Positions 1 through 8,805 of a DNA stretch of 64,000 bases are shown piece by piece. The DNA lies in contig NZ_JAUSYC010000002.1 of NCBI RefSeq assembly GCF_030816485.1, positions 1 to 64,000 on the forward strand. Reading direction: 5' to 3'. The notes beneath the pieces were generated by a model that was not told the origin of the DNA, ran no database searches, and worked only from the letters and a program-made list of their open reading frames with translations. This DNA comes from Arthrobacter sp. B1I2 (GTDB taxonomy: Bacteria; Actinomycetota; Actinomycetes; Actinomycetales; Micrococcaceae). Every line of letters starts with the position of its first letter. The first letter of the stretch is position 1. The position numbers and the translations under genes were made by a program.

Positions 1-171
1 GGATGCGTGATTACGAGCTATCGCCTGCAAGCGTTCTCGTTCCTTTTGTGCCGCTGCGTATGCCGCGTCTCGGCTGCCTGCCGCGACGGCTTGGGCGGAA
101 GAGAGGGCACCGAGGAGGCGAGCATGCGTGCGGCGCAGCACATTGGCGCAGCCCCTAAGCTGATCTGTCAT
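1..171 (-). CDS. Partial gene, start of a helical protein of the chaperone operon
   Basis: The reading frame opens with ATG at 171 and stays open through the window edge (57 codons seen, starting MTDQLRGCANVLRR). It overlaps the end of the GrpE-like gene by 17 bp, the kind of overlap that couples translation, so it belongs to the same operon. The visible part is rich in Ala, Arg and Gln and looks helical or coiled-coil. No family can be assigned from this fragment. Dynamin-like GTPases are sometimes found beside such chaperone clusters in actinobacteria, but nothing visible here proves that. Confidence 0.6.
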   Translation of the reverse strand, partial: MTDQLRGCANVLRRTHARLLGALSSAQAVAAGSRDAAYAAAQKERERLQAIARNHAS

Positions 172-655
172 CAGTGCTTACCGCCACGGCCACCGTCACT
201 TGGGCAGGGCGCAGCAATCGGTCTCCGAGCCGGTAGCCCGTGCGCTGGATTGCTGCGATGGTATTGGGCCGTAGTTCCCCTGCGGCATCGACGGTGCCTA
301 CTACTTCGTGGACCCGTGGATCGAAGTCGCCCGCGTCGTCTATTTCGACAAGCGCGCGGCGCCGGAACACCTCTAGCAGCTCATCGACGGCCGACTCCAC
401 AAGCTCTGGTGTTGCGGGCTCTCTTTGAAGCCGGTCGATTGCCAGGAGTGCTTCCTTGATGAGGGCCTCTAGGTCGCGGTACTTGAGTAACTCATTTGCT
501 GTGCGAAGTTGGTCCTGGACCGTCTCGATGAGCGCGTTCTTCCCGCGATCCTCCATTAGGCGACGTTTGAACAGATCGCTGAGTTGACTCACCTCGAGCT
601 GGAGCGCTGCCAAAGCGTCGGAGCCGTTCTCAATCGTGTTTTCTTCTCTAGACAT
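155..655 (-). CDS. GrpE-like nucleotide exchange factor
   Basis: This 166-residue protein has an N-terminal helical, coiled-coil-like half (about residues 10-65) with Leu/Glu/Arg periodicity. A compact C-terminal beta-rich part follows (FDPRVHEVVGTV, then RTGYRLGDRLLRPAQVTVA), which matches the end of GrpE: a valine-rich segment, then GYxxxxRxLRPAxVxV. GrpE proteins exchange ADP for ATP on Hsp70. The Hsp70 and J-like genes lie directly upstream in the same operon, 14 bp separating this gene from the J/TPR gene, which supports the role. The sequence is diverged from housekeeping GrpE, so it probably serves the dedicated Hsp70 encoded here. Confidence 0.8.
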   Translation of the reverse strand: MSREENTIENGSDALAALQLEVSQLSDLFKRRLMEDRGKNALIETVQDQLRTANELLKYRDLEALIKEALLAIDRLQREPATPELVESAVDELLEVFRRRALVEIDDAGDFDPRVHEVVGTVDAAGELRPNTIAAIQRTGYRLGDRLLRPAQVTVAVAVSTDDRSA

Positions 656-669
656 CGTGACAGTGCCCC

Positions 670-1800
670 TTACTGTAGGCCGGTATTACGCGCGTAGGCG
701 GGGGCTTGCTTTCGGTTCCATTGCCAGCCCGCCAGTCGGTGGGAGCGCACGAAGAGCACAGGCCAGAGAACCAGAAGGACGAGGAAGATGACGCCCAAGA
801 ATGCGCCGCCTCCCCCCGAGTTGAAGGCGATTGTCATAGCTATGAGCGTTGCAATTTCACCGGCGGCGAGGCCAGGTAACCCGCTGAAAGACTGGAACTT
901 CACAGATTCCGCCTGTTCGACGAATACCCGCACCTCGTCGAGGTCATTTTGGAACTCCCTATCAGTGATATTCAGCCGGTCGATCTTCGCCAGCTTCTCC
1001 TTCGTGTGGTTCAGCTGCGCCTCGGACAGTATGTTCTGGGTGCCGTCATGGAACTTCGACCACGTCGATGTTGACTGCTCTAGGAGGGCCAGAGCGTAGT
1101 AGTACCTCACGAGTTCATCATCAGGGAACTGTTCGTGCGCAACTCTCAGTATCTCCGCGCCACGGTCAACTTCGCCGAGCGCGCCGTAGGACAAACCGAC
1201 TCCGGCCTTGTAGTAGGCGTTGTTCGGCTCCAAATTTGAGGCGCGCTGGTATGCCCCTAGGGCATCGCGCCAATCGGAGGTTTTCTTGTATAGATCACCC
1301 AGCTCTGCGTGGTAAGCGGCTTGGTTTGAATCCAAGCGGATCGCCTCGTTCAGCTCGAAGAGAGCGTCCTGATCGTGGTCAACTAGCGCCGATGACACCC
1401 CGCGAAAGTACCAAGCCTCCGGGTTTTCGGGCTGCTGTCCGGTCGCTTCGCGCGCTGCGTAGTTCGCCTGCGCGGCGTTGCCCTGGGAGAGGTATTCGAG
1501 GGCGATCTTCAGCCAATCCCGTCCTGCGCCTGGCGTTTCCTTCGAGGGCGGGTTGGGTGGGTCGACTTGGGCGGCGAGTTTGCGGTCGTACTCGCCGCGC
1601 TTTGGAGGATCGTTGAACACGGTCTCCGCATCAGAGATGTCCCTCATCAGCTTCTCTGCAGTCTGACGGGTCTCCAGCTTCGGATGGCTGGTCTTCGGCT
1701 GCCAGAATCGGCGCTTCTCACTGATTGCTTTGGAAATCGTTTCGATATCGGCCTCAGGATTTACTTCGAGGATCGCGTAGTAGTTGGCGAGGGGGGCCAT
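670..1800 (-). CDS. J-like domain protein with TPR repeats and C-terminal membrane helices
   Basis: 376 residues. Residues 5-77 resemble a J domain (YYAILEV at the start, helix pattern, YDRKL at the end). The HPD tripeptide needed to stimulate Hsp70 ATPase is absent; QPK sits near its expected place (residues 34-36). Residues about 95-255 contain TPR-type repeats (AWYFRGVSSAL, AAYHAELGDLYKKT, AYYKAGVGLSYGAL). Residues about 310-355 form two hydrophobic segments, so the protein is probably membrane anchored with the TPRs in the cytoplasm. The Hsp70 gene lies 27 bp upstream. The likely role is an adaptor placing the Hsp70 at the membrane; loss of HPD suggests it does not act as a normal co-chaperone. 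Confidence 0.75.
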   Translation of the reverse strand: MAPLANYYAILEVNPEADIETISKAISEKRRFWQPKTSHPKLETRQTAEKLMRDISDAETVFNDPPKRGEYDRKLAAQVDPPNPPSKETPGAGRDWLKIALEYLSQGNAAQANYAAREATGQQPENPEAWYFRGVSSALVDHDQDALFELNEAIRLDSNQAAYHAELGDLYKKTSDWRDALGAYQRASNLEPNNAYYKAGVGLSYGALGEVDRGAEILRVAHEQFPDDELVRYYYALALLEQSTSTWSKFHDGTQNILSEAQLNHTKEKLAKIDRLNITDREFQNDLDEVRVFVEQAESVKFQSFSGLPGLAAGEIATLIAMTIAFNSGGGGAFLGVIFLVLLVLWPVLFVRSHRLAGWQWNRKQAPAYARNTGLQ

Positions 1801-1827
1801 GCTGCTCTTTTCTTTTCGTGAGATCGT

Positions 1828-3360
1828 CTACTGGACGGACAGCGACGAGACTTTATGCGCCGCCGCGCGAACTTGGTCGTCGGTCAAATTGGCGAGGCGG
1901 TCAATTTCGAATGTTCCCAAAGACTGATTTGCTGTGAGGTCGGTAAGCTCGACGAAGACGGTTTGGTCAATGTCGTACGCATACGTCACCCGCACGGGAG
2001 CCCCCTTGGGGTACGGCGGGACGGGGAGTTCCTTGGAACCAATCTCCACTACGTAGTCCGGGTTGGTGTCATCGCCCTGGGTGACGCGCACATTGATCGA
2101 GGTCTGGTTGTCCACGGCCGTGAAACCCTCGGCGCTAAGCTTCGCCGGGATCTTGCTGTTTCGAGGGATCACTATGGTGTTGACATCACGACCATTGTTG
2201 GCATCAACCTGGATTACCCCAAGCGACTGTGACGTAACGTCAGCAATCACGGGCATAACGCCTTCGAACAGGGCTATATCGGCTCCTGAGGTCGCAGAGT
2301 CTTCCATCGCCGCCTGGATAGCCGCGCCAAGTGCAACGGCCTCATCGGGGTGGACTGATCGGTCTGCGGGTCTGCCGGCAAGCTGCTCTACTGTCGCCCG
2401 GACCTTTGGCATTCTCGTTGAGCCGCCTACCAGCAACACATGGTCAACCTGTGCCCAGGAAATACCGGCCTCTTCAAGCACGTGCTCCGTAAGGTCTTGC
2501 GTTCGGCGAAGCAGGTCCATGGTGATGCGCTCAAACTCTGCTCTCTCAATTTGCACGCGGTAGGGGCGGCCTTCGGCGGAGACATGGACATTAGTGACGG
2601 CTACGGTTGTGAGGCTTCGCTTCGCCATTTCGGACTTCTCGCGGAGGACGGCAAGCTGAGCTGGATCATCGAGGAGGTTGGGTCCCCCTTGCTCCTCGAC
2701 CTTGCCGGCAATGTACTCGATGAGGCGGTTGTCGAAGTCGAATCCGCCGAGGTTTCGGTCGCCGTCGGTGCCGAGGACGTCGAACTCGCCCTCGCCGATT
2801 CGCATCAGGGTCACATCGAATGTGCCGCCACCAAGGTCGTAGACCAAAACCGTACCTTCAGCGGACGTGTCCAGACCGAAGGAGAGCGCCGCTGCCGTTG
2901 GCTCGTTCAACACGCGCAGGACGTTAAGGCCAGCGATTTTGCCCGCGTGTTTGGTCGCGGTACGCCGGGCGTCGTCGAAGTAGGCCGGCACGGTTATGAC
3001 GGCGTCCGTCACGGGCTCACCCAAGGCCAGTTCGGCGTCTTCCTTTAGTCGGCGCAGGATAATTGCTGAGATTTCCTCGGCCGTGTAGGTTGTGCCTGCC
3101 GTGGAGGTAAACCTCCAAGCCGGATCGCCTATGTTGCGTTTGACGAACTGCACAGCGTCTTCAGGGGCGCTGGCGGCCGAATGCTTCGCCATTGTTCCGA
3201 CAAGAGGCTCATCACGACCGTCGAATGATTGAAAGAGCGCTACGGATGGGGTTATGTTCTCGCCGTCCCGGTTGAGAAGGACTTCGGGTTCTCCTGTATC
3301 TCGCAGAATCGCGACGGCCGAATAGGTCGTTCCAAGATCAATTCCAATCGCCCGCGACAT
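1828..3360 (-). CDS. Hsp70-family chaperone without C-terminal lid
   Basis: 510 residues. The actin-like ATPase domain is complete: phosphate-1 motif GIDLGTT (6-12), phosphate-2 motif VYDLGGGTFDVT (173-184) and adenosine motif LLVGGSTRMPKV (309-320). A beta-sandwich substrate-binding domain follows (about 375-485). The protein then ends with a short helix, while DnaK proteins run to about 610-640, so the helical lid is missing. That argues for a specialised Hsp70 with altered client release. The start is 3 bp after the stop of the small membrane protein gene, and GrpE-like and J-like genes follow in the same direction. Hsp70 identity is certain; the client is unknown. Confidence 0.93.
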   Translation of the reverse strand: MSRAIGIDLGTTYSAVAILRDTGEPEVLLNRDGENITPSVALFQSFDGRDEPLVGTMAKHSAASAPEDAVQFVKRNIGDPAWRFTSTAGTTYTAEEISAIILRRLKEDAELALGEPVTDAVITVPAYFDDARRTATKHAGKIAGLNVLRVLNEPTAAALSFGLDTSAEGTVLVYDLGGGTFDVTLMRIGEGEFDVLGTDGDRNLGGFDFDNRLIEYIAGKVEEQGGPNLLDDPAQLAVLREKSEMAKRSLTTVAVTNVHVSAEGRPYRVQIERAEFERITMDLLRRTQDLTEHVLEEAGISWAQVDHVLLVGGSTRMPKVRATVEQLAGRPADRSVHPDEAVALGAAIQAAMEDSATSGADIALFEGVMPVIADVTSQSLGVIQVDANNGRDVNTIVIPRNSKIPAKLSAEGFTAVDNQTSINVRVTQGDDTNPDYVVEIGSKELPVPPYPKGAPVRVTYAYDIDQTVFVELTDLTANQSLGTFEIDRLANLTDDQVRAAAHKVSSLSVQ

Positions 3361-3363
3361 CAG

Positions 3364-3747
3364 TTACGCCTGCGTTTGATCTAGCTTGGCGATGACCTTT
3401 TTCGCCAGCGGCCAGCCGCCGCTGGTGACCATGCCGTACTGAGTTTTCCACGCGGACATCCAGGCCGTCACGTGCGTCTTACCGTCCTTCAGTGGTTCTA
3501 TGACGACGGAGATCGTCGCGCCGGTGTCATTGATGGTGCGACGACGCTTGTTGATGTGGCCTGGTCCAGACACGTCCGCCCACAGCATTTTTCCGAAGCT
3601 GTCTTCCACGATCTGGCGCGCTCGAGCGGGACTGAGCGTTACGACAGTCTCATGCTCGCGCTTGGCGCGCCCGCTGTTCCAAATGCCCAAGGCGAAGATC
3701 CCGGCGATGAGAAGCACGAGGATGAGGATGAAGCCACTACCGTCCAT
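3364..3747 (-). CDS. Small N-terminally anchored membrane protein, first gene of the chaperone operon
   Basis: 127 residues with one strong transmembrane helix at residues 6-23 (FILILVLLIAGIFALGIW), then a soluble domain with alternating beta-type segments (ATISVVIEPL, THVTAWMSAW). GAAAGG upstream of ATG 3747 is a fitting ribosome-binding site. It is first in an operon leading into Hsp70 after a 3-bp gap. I do not recognise the family. The layout of one anchor plus a small cytoplasmic domain, next to a membrane-anchored TPR/J protein, suggests that the whole Hsp70 machine works at the membrane. Confidence 0.7.
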   Translation of the reverse strand: MDGSGFILILVLLIAGIFALGIWNSGRAKREHETVVTLSPARARQIVEDSFGKMLWADVSGPGHINKRRRTINDTGATISVVIEPLKDGKTHVTAWMSAWKTQYGMVTSGGWPLAKKVIAKLDQTQA

Positions 3748-3876
3748 GAAGGTGAACCTTTCGATTTCAAAACAGCACGTACGGCCCCGGTAAGGACACC
3801 AAGACCTGCTAACGCCCCTAACTTTAGGAATCGGTTGTCGGCAGGGTTTATGACTTGTTCTGTCGGCTTGGTTATG

Positions 3877-4998
3877 CTACTCAGTCAGGCCGAAAGCTTG
3901 GCGGACGATGTCACGCACCCGGGGCCACTCGGGAGTGTCGGGAGCTCGTCGCAATGAGGTGGCGTATTTGCCGAACTCGGGCGCGGGGATCCCCGCCTGC
4001 TCGAGTGCGATACGGCGGAGGCGGGTAATCTCGGAGCGAGCAATGGGCAGGTGTGACTGTGGAAGGTGGCCCTTCCACAGCTTGTCCGGCGCGAGTGCGG
4101 CGGCATCGAGCAGCGCCTCAATTTCTCCGCTGAGTCGGAGACCGATCTTCTGGCGAAGGGCAAGCGGGGTGTCGAGGTGGAATTTCAATGGCACATTTGC
4201 CTCTGCAAGCATGTCGGCCAATGCAGGCAGATTTTCCGAAAGCCACTGATGCGGCAGCGCATACCGCACACCCGCTTCGGCAAGCCGTAGTTGGACGATA
4301 AGATTCAGGGGCGACGAGTGGACAGCAACCACCGGAATCCGCGTCGTGACTGCGGGGCCAAGAGCTCTAATCCGGGAAATTGCACCGCATGGATCGATAC
4401 CTAGTGGTGAGTTCATCCAGACAAGGATGTAGTCCCAGGATGAGGCGGACGTGGGCTCCAGATGTGCAGTTTCATCAGCCCAGCACACTGCACCTGACTC
4501 CGTAAGTACAGCTTGCAGTCCAGCGCGAATGATGGGGTCGTCTGAGACTACTAGCACGCTGGCCTGACCCTGATGGGCATCCAGGAAGCGCTTTTCCAAG
4601 CGGACGAGTTCAGACACCGGTAAATCGAGCAAATGAGAAGAAGCAATCTTGCGAAGCGCGGTTAAACGGCGGCGGATAGTCGAGGTCGATCTGCCGTCCC
4701 GACGCACCTCGACGAGATAGGCGAAAATATGCCGCGCAGCAAGATGCCGGGCGTTATTCAGCCCACGGGATTCACACCATGAAAATAAGTGAGCCAAATC
4801 GCTTGCATAGGCTCGCCGCGTCGAGGCTGACAACCCCTTGAGAAGACTATCCACCGCGCTCCCCCAGCTCTGACTTAGAGGATCAATATAGCCATAAAGC
4901 AACACCGATGTTGCACGTATCACGGCTGATGACTTCCTCCTGATAGCACCAGCTGATATCAGGGGGTGCAGTTTGCGCCGCCGCCGTCCCTTTAACAC
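3877..4998 (-). CDS. Integrase SAM-like DNA-binding domain fused to a pseudo-receiver domain
   Basis: 373 residues. Residues about 45-125 have the helical pattern of the N-terminal core-binding (SAM-like) domain of tyrosine recombinases: STRRAYASDLAHLFSWCESRG, then STIRRRLTALRKI. No catalytic domain with the Arg/His/Arg/Tyr set follows. Residues about 147-260 instead look like a response-regulator receiver fold: VLVVSDDPIIRAGLQAVL, then YILVWMNSPLG, IPVVAVHSS and AGVRYALPH. The acidic pair (153-154) is kept, but the phospho-acceptor Asp after strand 3 and the conserved Lys are not evident, so it is probably a pseudo-receiver. The C-terminal about 110 residues are helical and basic, possibly DNA binding. 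Start at ATG 4998 is tentative. It may be a regulator built from recombinase parts. Confidence 0.6.
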   Translation of the reverse strand: MLKGRRRRKLHPLISAGAIRRKSSAVIRATSVLLYGYIDPLSQSWGSAVDSLLKGLSASTRRAYASDLAHLFSWCESRGLNNARHLAARHIFAYLVEVRRDGRSTSTIRRRLTALRKIASSHLLDLPVSELVRLEKRFLDAHQGQASVLVVSDDPIIRAGLQAVLTESGAVCWADETAHLEPTSASSWDYILVWMNSPLGIDPCGAISRIRALGPAVTTRIPVVAVHSSPLNLIVQLRLAEAGVRYALPHQWLSENLPALADMLAEANVPLKFHLDTPLALRQKIGLRLSGEIEALLDAAALAPDKLWKGHLPQSHLPIARSEITRLRRIALEQAGIPAPEFGKYATSLRRAPDTPEWPRVRDIVRQAFGLTE

Positions 4999-5765
4999 TT
5001 AATGCGCCCGGGCGTCCGCTCGGCGGCGGCCTCGGATATCAATTGCAAGAACGCTAGGTGCAGGGGGGCATGCTGGATTTTGTCAAGAGAGGTTGGTCTC
5101 CAACATGGAGGACTATAGGTGGTTCTTATAGCCGAGTTCGATCTCAGTAATCGCTCGCATCCAGTTAAAAAGCATATGGGTCCTCCAACTTGTCCGTATC
5201 TTGGAGGACCAGCGTTAGTTGGCTGGCGCTCCCGGGCAGCGGCATCAACGGGTGCTGTTCGATGCCGCACACATCAAGGGCAAGGGGTGACCGGGTGTCT
5301 TTTTCAGAAGTCGCCTGCACCTCAGCAAAAACCACTTTTTTGGTGCCCGGTCGCTCCTGCTGCCGGGAGCCATCGGTAGCGGTGTTCACATTCCGCAGGC
5401 CCATCAACGAGAAGATGATGGGACTTGCACCGGGGGGCGGTGACTCGGCTCCTCGATAAAGCCTTTGTTCGCATCCTGGAAGCTGGAGAGATGGGAGTCT
5501 CCGTGCCAGGGCAGATGACTTTGAACATTCCGTGCAGTTGACTTCTGAAACTGACGCCGGGCTTGATGTCCACAAGAAGGTTGTTCTGCCATCCTCAGTC
5601 GGACACCTGACTCGGCACCTCCTCCGGTCAGGCGTCCCGCTCCTTGGGTGGGCACCTTCTTTTCTCGCTATTCGTAACACAGCCGCATCTGCCAGATTCC
5701 GTTGACCTGCTGCTCAGCGTGCACATATAAATCTCATACGACTAAAACGATGGGGGACGTTCAAT
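4999..5765. other. Gap without a recognisable gene
   Basis: About 770 bp between the divergent fusion gene and the lipoprotein gene. Several short overlapping frames exist on both strands but none has a convincing ribosome-binding site, composition or family signature. It may hold decayed insertion-sequence remains. The last 50 bp carry an AT-rich stretch (CATATAAAT near 5722-5730) that could be the -10 region of the lipoprotein gene, followed by GGGGGA 8 bp before its start. Confidence 0.4.
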
Positions 5766-7064
5766 ATGGGGCCGCATTTCAAGGCAAGCGGGCCGGTAGC
5801 AATTCTGGCCGTAGCCGTACTACTCGCTTTTACCGCTTCGGGCTGTCAGAGCGCGTCAGCTCCAGCAGACTCTGCGAACACCCCAGTAGCGACGACCACT
5901 GCGCCCTCCGCGAGTCCGCAACCGACCATGAGTAAGCCGATCGTCACACCTTCGCCAGCTGCCCAGCCAACCATGGTTGGTACGGGGTATTCAGAATTCG
6001 GAAATTTCCTCATCAAGCGCTCTGGGTTCACCGATATCAAGCCCAGTATTGATGGCGAGGCGGACCTCTACGTCATTGGAAAAGGCAAGGTTGTTCTCTC
6101 GGCAAAGGCATTACTTCCAGGTAAGGCCGTCTCGGCGCAGTCGTATACAAGCATTGGCTCGATGGAGAAGCCGCTGATCGCTGGCATTGTCCAGTACCGC
6201 CAGCCGGCGTCTGGGCTCGACCCCGAAAAGTATGTTTCCGTCCTGCTCGTCATCGATCCCGCGACTTCCAGCGTCCTGAAGGAAACTGAAGTGCTCCGGG
6301 ATGACACTGAATTTGGTGTGGCGAAGAATTTGACCGGATCAAACGGTAACGTTGTTTCATTTTATTTCAACGCGCCCCAGAACGACGACGGTATCACCCG
6401 TGCTTACGACGCGATGAGCGGCAAAATGCTTTGGGAGCGACCGGGGTTCACCACAGCAAGCGTGACCGGTGCGGTGGCCCTGCAATCCGTCGGACCCGGG
6501 TTCAACTCCGGGGGCGACCCCTGCTACAAAGCGACAGGGGTTGACATTGCTACAGGCAAAGATCTCTGGAACGTCAACTACATCGACGTTGCCCGAGGGT
6601 GCTCCAATATCAACATCGGCTGGACTTCGAAAGGTGGAATGACCGTCGGTAGGGCTGTCGGGATGAAATACGTCCACGTTTCCGGCGAGCAAGACAGCAA
6701 CTTCAACGCTCTGACTGGTGCTGCCGTAACTTTGCCTGACCAGGTTGCAAGCGTCGACCCATTGTCCTCGCTCGTTGCAGGAAGCCCCGCTCACGCTTAC
6801 ATTGACAGTGCTCCGCTGATCGTCACAGATGCGGCCTCAGGGGACGAGAAGTTTACTCTTGACGCTGAGCGGGTTAAGCAGCTCAACGCCCAAGTCGAGG
6901 CGCTCCATGGAGGCAAGCTCTATTTGAAAACAACTGACCAACACCCTGTAGTCGACATTGCGACGGGTAAGACCATCGAGGACAACGCCAAACGCTATCC
7001 GATATGCGTGGTACGCCAACGGACATACTGGAGCGACGGCATGCTCGAGCCCACCACAAAATAA
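5766..7064 (+). CDS. Lipoprotein with a PQQ-type beta-propeller-like domain
   Basis: 432 residues. The N-terminus is a lipoprotein signal: basic start, hydrophobic core, lipobox ending at Cys27 (TASGC). A Pro/Ser/Thr/Ala-rich linker (about 28-70) tethers the domain away from the membrane. The rest has repeats of the kind found in PQQ/WD40-like propellers, for example AYDAMSGKMLWERP, VDIATGKDLWNVNY, ALTGAAVTLPDQ and VDIATGKTIEDN, with the G-K-x-L-W signature. It should sit on the outer face of the membrane. GGGGGA precedes ATG 5766. No enzyme motif is visible; such propellers usually bind partners. No operon partner is apparent. Confidence 0.8.
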   Translation: MGPHFKASGPVAILAVAVLLAFTASGCQSASAPADSANTPVATTTAPSASPQPTMSKPIVTPSPAAQPTMVGTGYSEFGNFLIKRSGFTDIKPSIDGEADLYVIGKGKVVLSAKALLPGKAVSAQSYTSIGSMEKPLIAGIVQYRQPASGLDPEKYVSVLLVIDPATSSVLKETEVLRDDTEFGVAKNLTGSNGNVVSFYFNAPQNDDGITRAYDAMSGKMLWERPGFTTASVTGAVALQSVGPGFNSGGDPCYKATGVDIATGKDLWNVNYIDVARGCSNINIGWTSKGGMTVGRAVGMKYVHVSGEQDSNFNALTGAAVTLPDQVASVDPLSSLVAGSPAHAYIDSAPLIVTDAASGDEKFTLDAERVKQLNAQVEALHGGKLYLKTTDQHPVVDIATGKTIEDNAKRYPICVVRQRTYWSDGMLEPTTK

Positions 7065-7932
7065 ACGGTCATGCCCTGGTGTCCATTCCTCAGGTTTTCG
7101 GAGAAAGTACATCCGTATGCTTTCCTCCGCGAACTTGCCCGGCCTGACTACGCCTACCAGATTCCTACCCCGAGTACAGAGTCAGGCCACTGCAGGCGGC
7201 CGTGGAGATCCTCTTGGCGATGGCCGCCGTTGTGGTGGCCGTAACGGTTCCCACCCCTGAAGGGGCATGGTTGGCACCATTCGATGCAGGCCGCGCCGCC
7301 GCCCACAGCAGTGGTTGATGATCGCCCCCTGGACATGGATCTTCCGCCGCCGCATGGTAGTTAACCAGCGCAAGCACGGGCAGTCCTTTAGCTCGTCTTC
7401 CAGCAAGTCTCGTTCATCCCGCCCGAAGACCGCTCAAGCACGTCGGCCTCGCATCGGGCTGGGTGGCTGTGTACTCAAAATCAAGTCGCCATGGGGCCAT
7501 CACTGCCGGGCAGATCGGTATAGCCACGGTGTCCAGACACCATCTGGACAGTTGGAATCCCCTTGTGGAGGGCTGAGCTGCCACCATCCGTGCCCGCATC
7601 CTACAATCTGCAATCGTGCAAAAGCCTGTTGCGCAATCATTCAGGAGGCGGTCTGGACGGTTGGTTCAATGCCCACAACCGGGGACAATCCTGATGGCTT
7701 ATCCTTATCCCACCGCTTCGGCTGCTGGAAGCTACCCAGATGGCTCCCGATTCCAGCCGTGGATAGCCCGAATTGGCCCCAGCCATGGACTGCTCACGCC
7801 CATGACGCTCGCTTTTGTTGCTGCATTACTCGATTCGATATCGAAAAGGTGCCTTGATGTGGTGGGAGTAGTTGCTTGACTGGTACCACTTATTGGGGAA
7901 TCGGTTGGACAATGGAATGCTAGCCTTAATTC
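7065..7932. other. Gap without a supported gene
   Basis: About 870 bp between the lipoprotein gene and lsr2. The longest frames have compositions rich in Arg, Cys, His and Trp that look like shadow or decayed sequence. No family motif, clean ribosome-binding site or tandem repeat was found. A decayed mobile element is possible but cannot be shown by reading alone. Confidence 0.4.
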
Positions 7933-8262
7933 ATGGCAAAAAAGACAGTTGTGGTGCTGGAAGATGATATCGACGGCTCGAAAGCGACCGAAACCTTATC
8001 TTTCGCCCTCGACGGCAGTGAATACGAAATTGACCTCAACGATGGCCATGCTAACGAACTCCGCGAAGCCCTGGCACGCTTCACCAACGCTGGCCGCAAA
8101 GTATCCCGCGGACGTGGCCGTCCTGTGGCCCGTGCTAAGTCCTCGCAGGGTGTTCCGGACGCCAAGGCGGTACGGATTTGGGCGGCCGAGAATGGCATCC
8201 CGGTAAACACGCGCGGTCGTATCCAGGCGGAAGTCGTAGAGAAGTACGAAGCCGCCCACTAG
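7933..8262 (+). CDS. lsr2: Lsr2 nucleoid-associated protein
   Basis: 109 residues with full Lsr2 architecture. The N-terminal oligomerisation domain begins MAKKTVVVLEDDIDGSKATET and includes YEIDLNDGHANELREALARF. A basic linker follows. The C-terminal DNA-binding domain has AVRIWAAENGIPVNTRGRIQAEVVEKY, where the RGR triad is the AT-hook-like loop entering the minor groove. Lsr2 is the actinobacterial counterpart of H-NS and silences AT-rich, often foreign DNA. On a mobile element it may hide the element's own genes from, or join, the host silencing network. It is a single-gene unit ending at a strong terminator. Confidence 0.95.
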   Translation: MAKKTVVVLEDDIDGSKATETLSFALDGSEYEIDLNDGHANELREALARFTNAGRKVSRGRGRPVARAKSSQGVPDAKAVRIWAAENGIPVNTRGRIQAEVVEKYEAAH

Positions 8263-8275
8263 AACCAGAACAAAC

Positions 8276-8318
8276 AAAATCAGGGCTGGAACCTATAACT
8301 GGTTCCAGCCCTGATTTT
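8276..8318. terminator. Strong bidirectional terminator after lsr2
   Basis: A perfect 17-18-bp stem (AAATCAGGGCTGGAACC pairing with its complement), a 7-nt loop TATAACT, and A/T runs on both outer flanks. It lies between the convergent lsr2 gene and the end of the conjugation operon and should stop transcription from both sides. Confidence 0.92.
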
Positions 8319-8353
8319 TATTTGGATCCTAAGTCATCCTGCAACCATCCCTG

Positions 8354-8794
8354 TCAGGCAGGAATAGTCCGAACATCAGGGAACCACCCAGCCGGGGCCT
8401 TTTTGGGCTCCAGATGCTCGGGGTCGCGGTGCTTTTGCATATCGCATTTGTAGAACGGCCCGCGCGGATCAAGAAGGACACTCATGTGGTGGTCTGCGTG
8501 GTCTTTGAACCAGACGCTGATGCCGGTGGCTCCGTCGAGTCTGAGGTGTTCCCATGCCCGCCAGAGGGCTTCCACCCGGGAGACAGCTTCGGGGTGGAAG
8601 TACCATTCGATGCACCATTTTGCAGCGCGCCCGTCGACATCGCGGACGTAGGTGGGGAGCAGCTGCTCGTGCAGGAACTCTTCGGCAGACCCGTAGACCA
8701 GCTGCGGGGGCTTCTGCTGCTCGTCGGCCTTAGCGCCTGTTTCCTGCACGTCAGAGGTGGGAGCTTCACCGAAGCGGCCGATGTCTATCGTCAT
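8354..8794 (-). CDS. DUF4913 protein, last gene of the conjugation operon
   Basis: 146 residues from ATG 8794. GGGGAGGAGG directly upstream fixes this start over an in-frame ATG at 8821 that lies inside the coupling-protein gene. The domain has the DUF4913 pattern: FLHEQLLPTYVR, WCIEWYFHPEAVSRVEALWRAWEHLR, WFKDHADHHMSVLLDPRGPF. DUF4913 proteins are a recurrent, uncharacterised part of actinobacterial conjugative plasmids, usually beside the VirD4 ATPase as here. A role as a cytoplasmic accessory of the coupling protein or relaxosome is inference from position. Confidence 0.85.
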   Translation of the reverse strand: MTIDIGRFGEAPTSDVQETGAKADEQQKPPQLVYGSAEEFLHEQLLPTYVRDVDGRAAKWCIEWYFHPEAVSRVEALWRAWEHLRLDGATGISVWFKDHADHHMSVLLDPRGPFYKCDMQKHRDPEHLEPKKAPAGWFPDVRTIPA

Positions 8795-8805
8795 GCCCTC
8801 CTCCC

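Noticed and set aside
5165..5680. A 171-residue minus-strand frame between the fusion gene and the lipoprotein
   Set aside because: Composition is not protein-like, other frames overlap it on both strands, and no motif or start signal was found.
7267..7857. A 196-residue plus-strand frame upstream of lsr2
   Set aside because: Very high Arg, Cys, His and Trp content and no start signal; looks like chance or decayed sequence.
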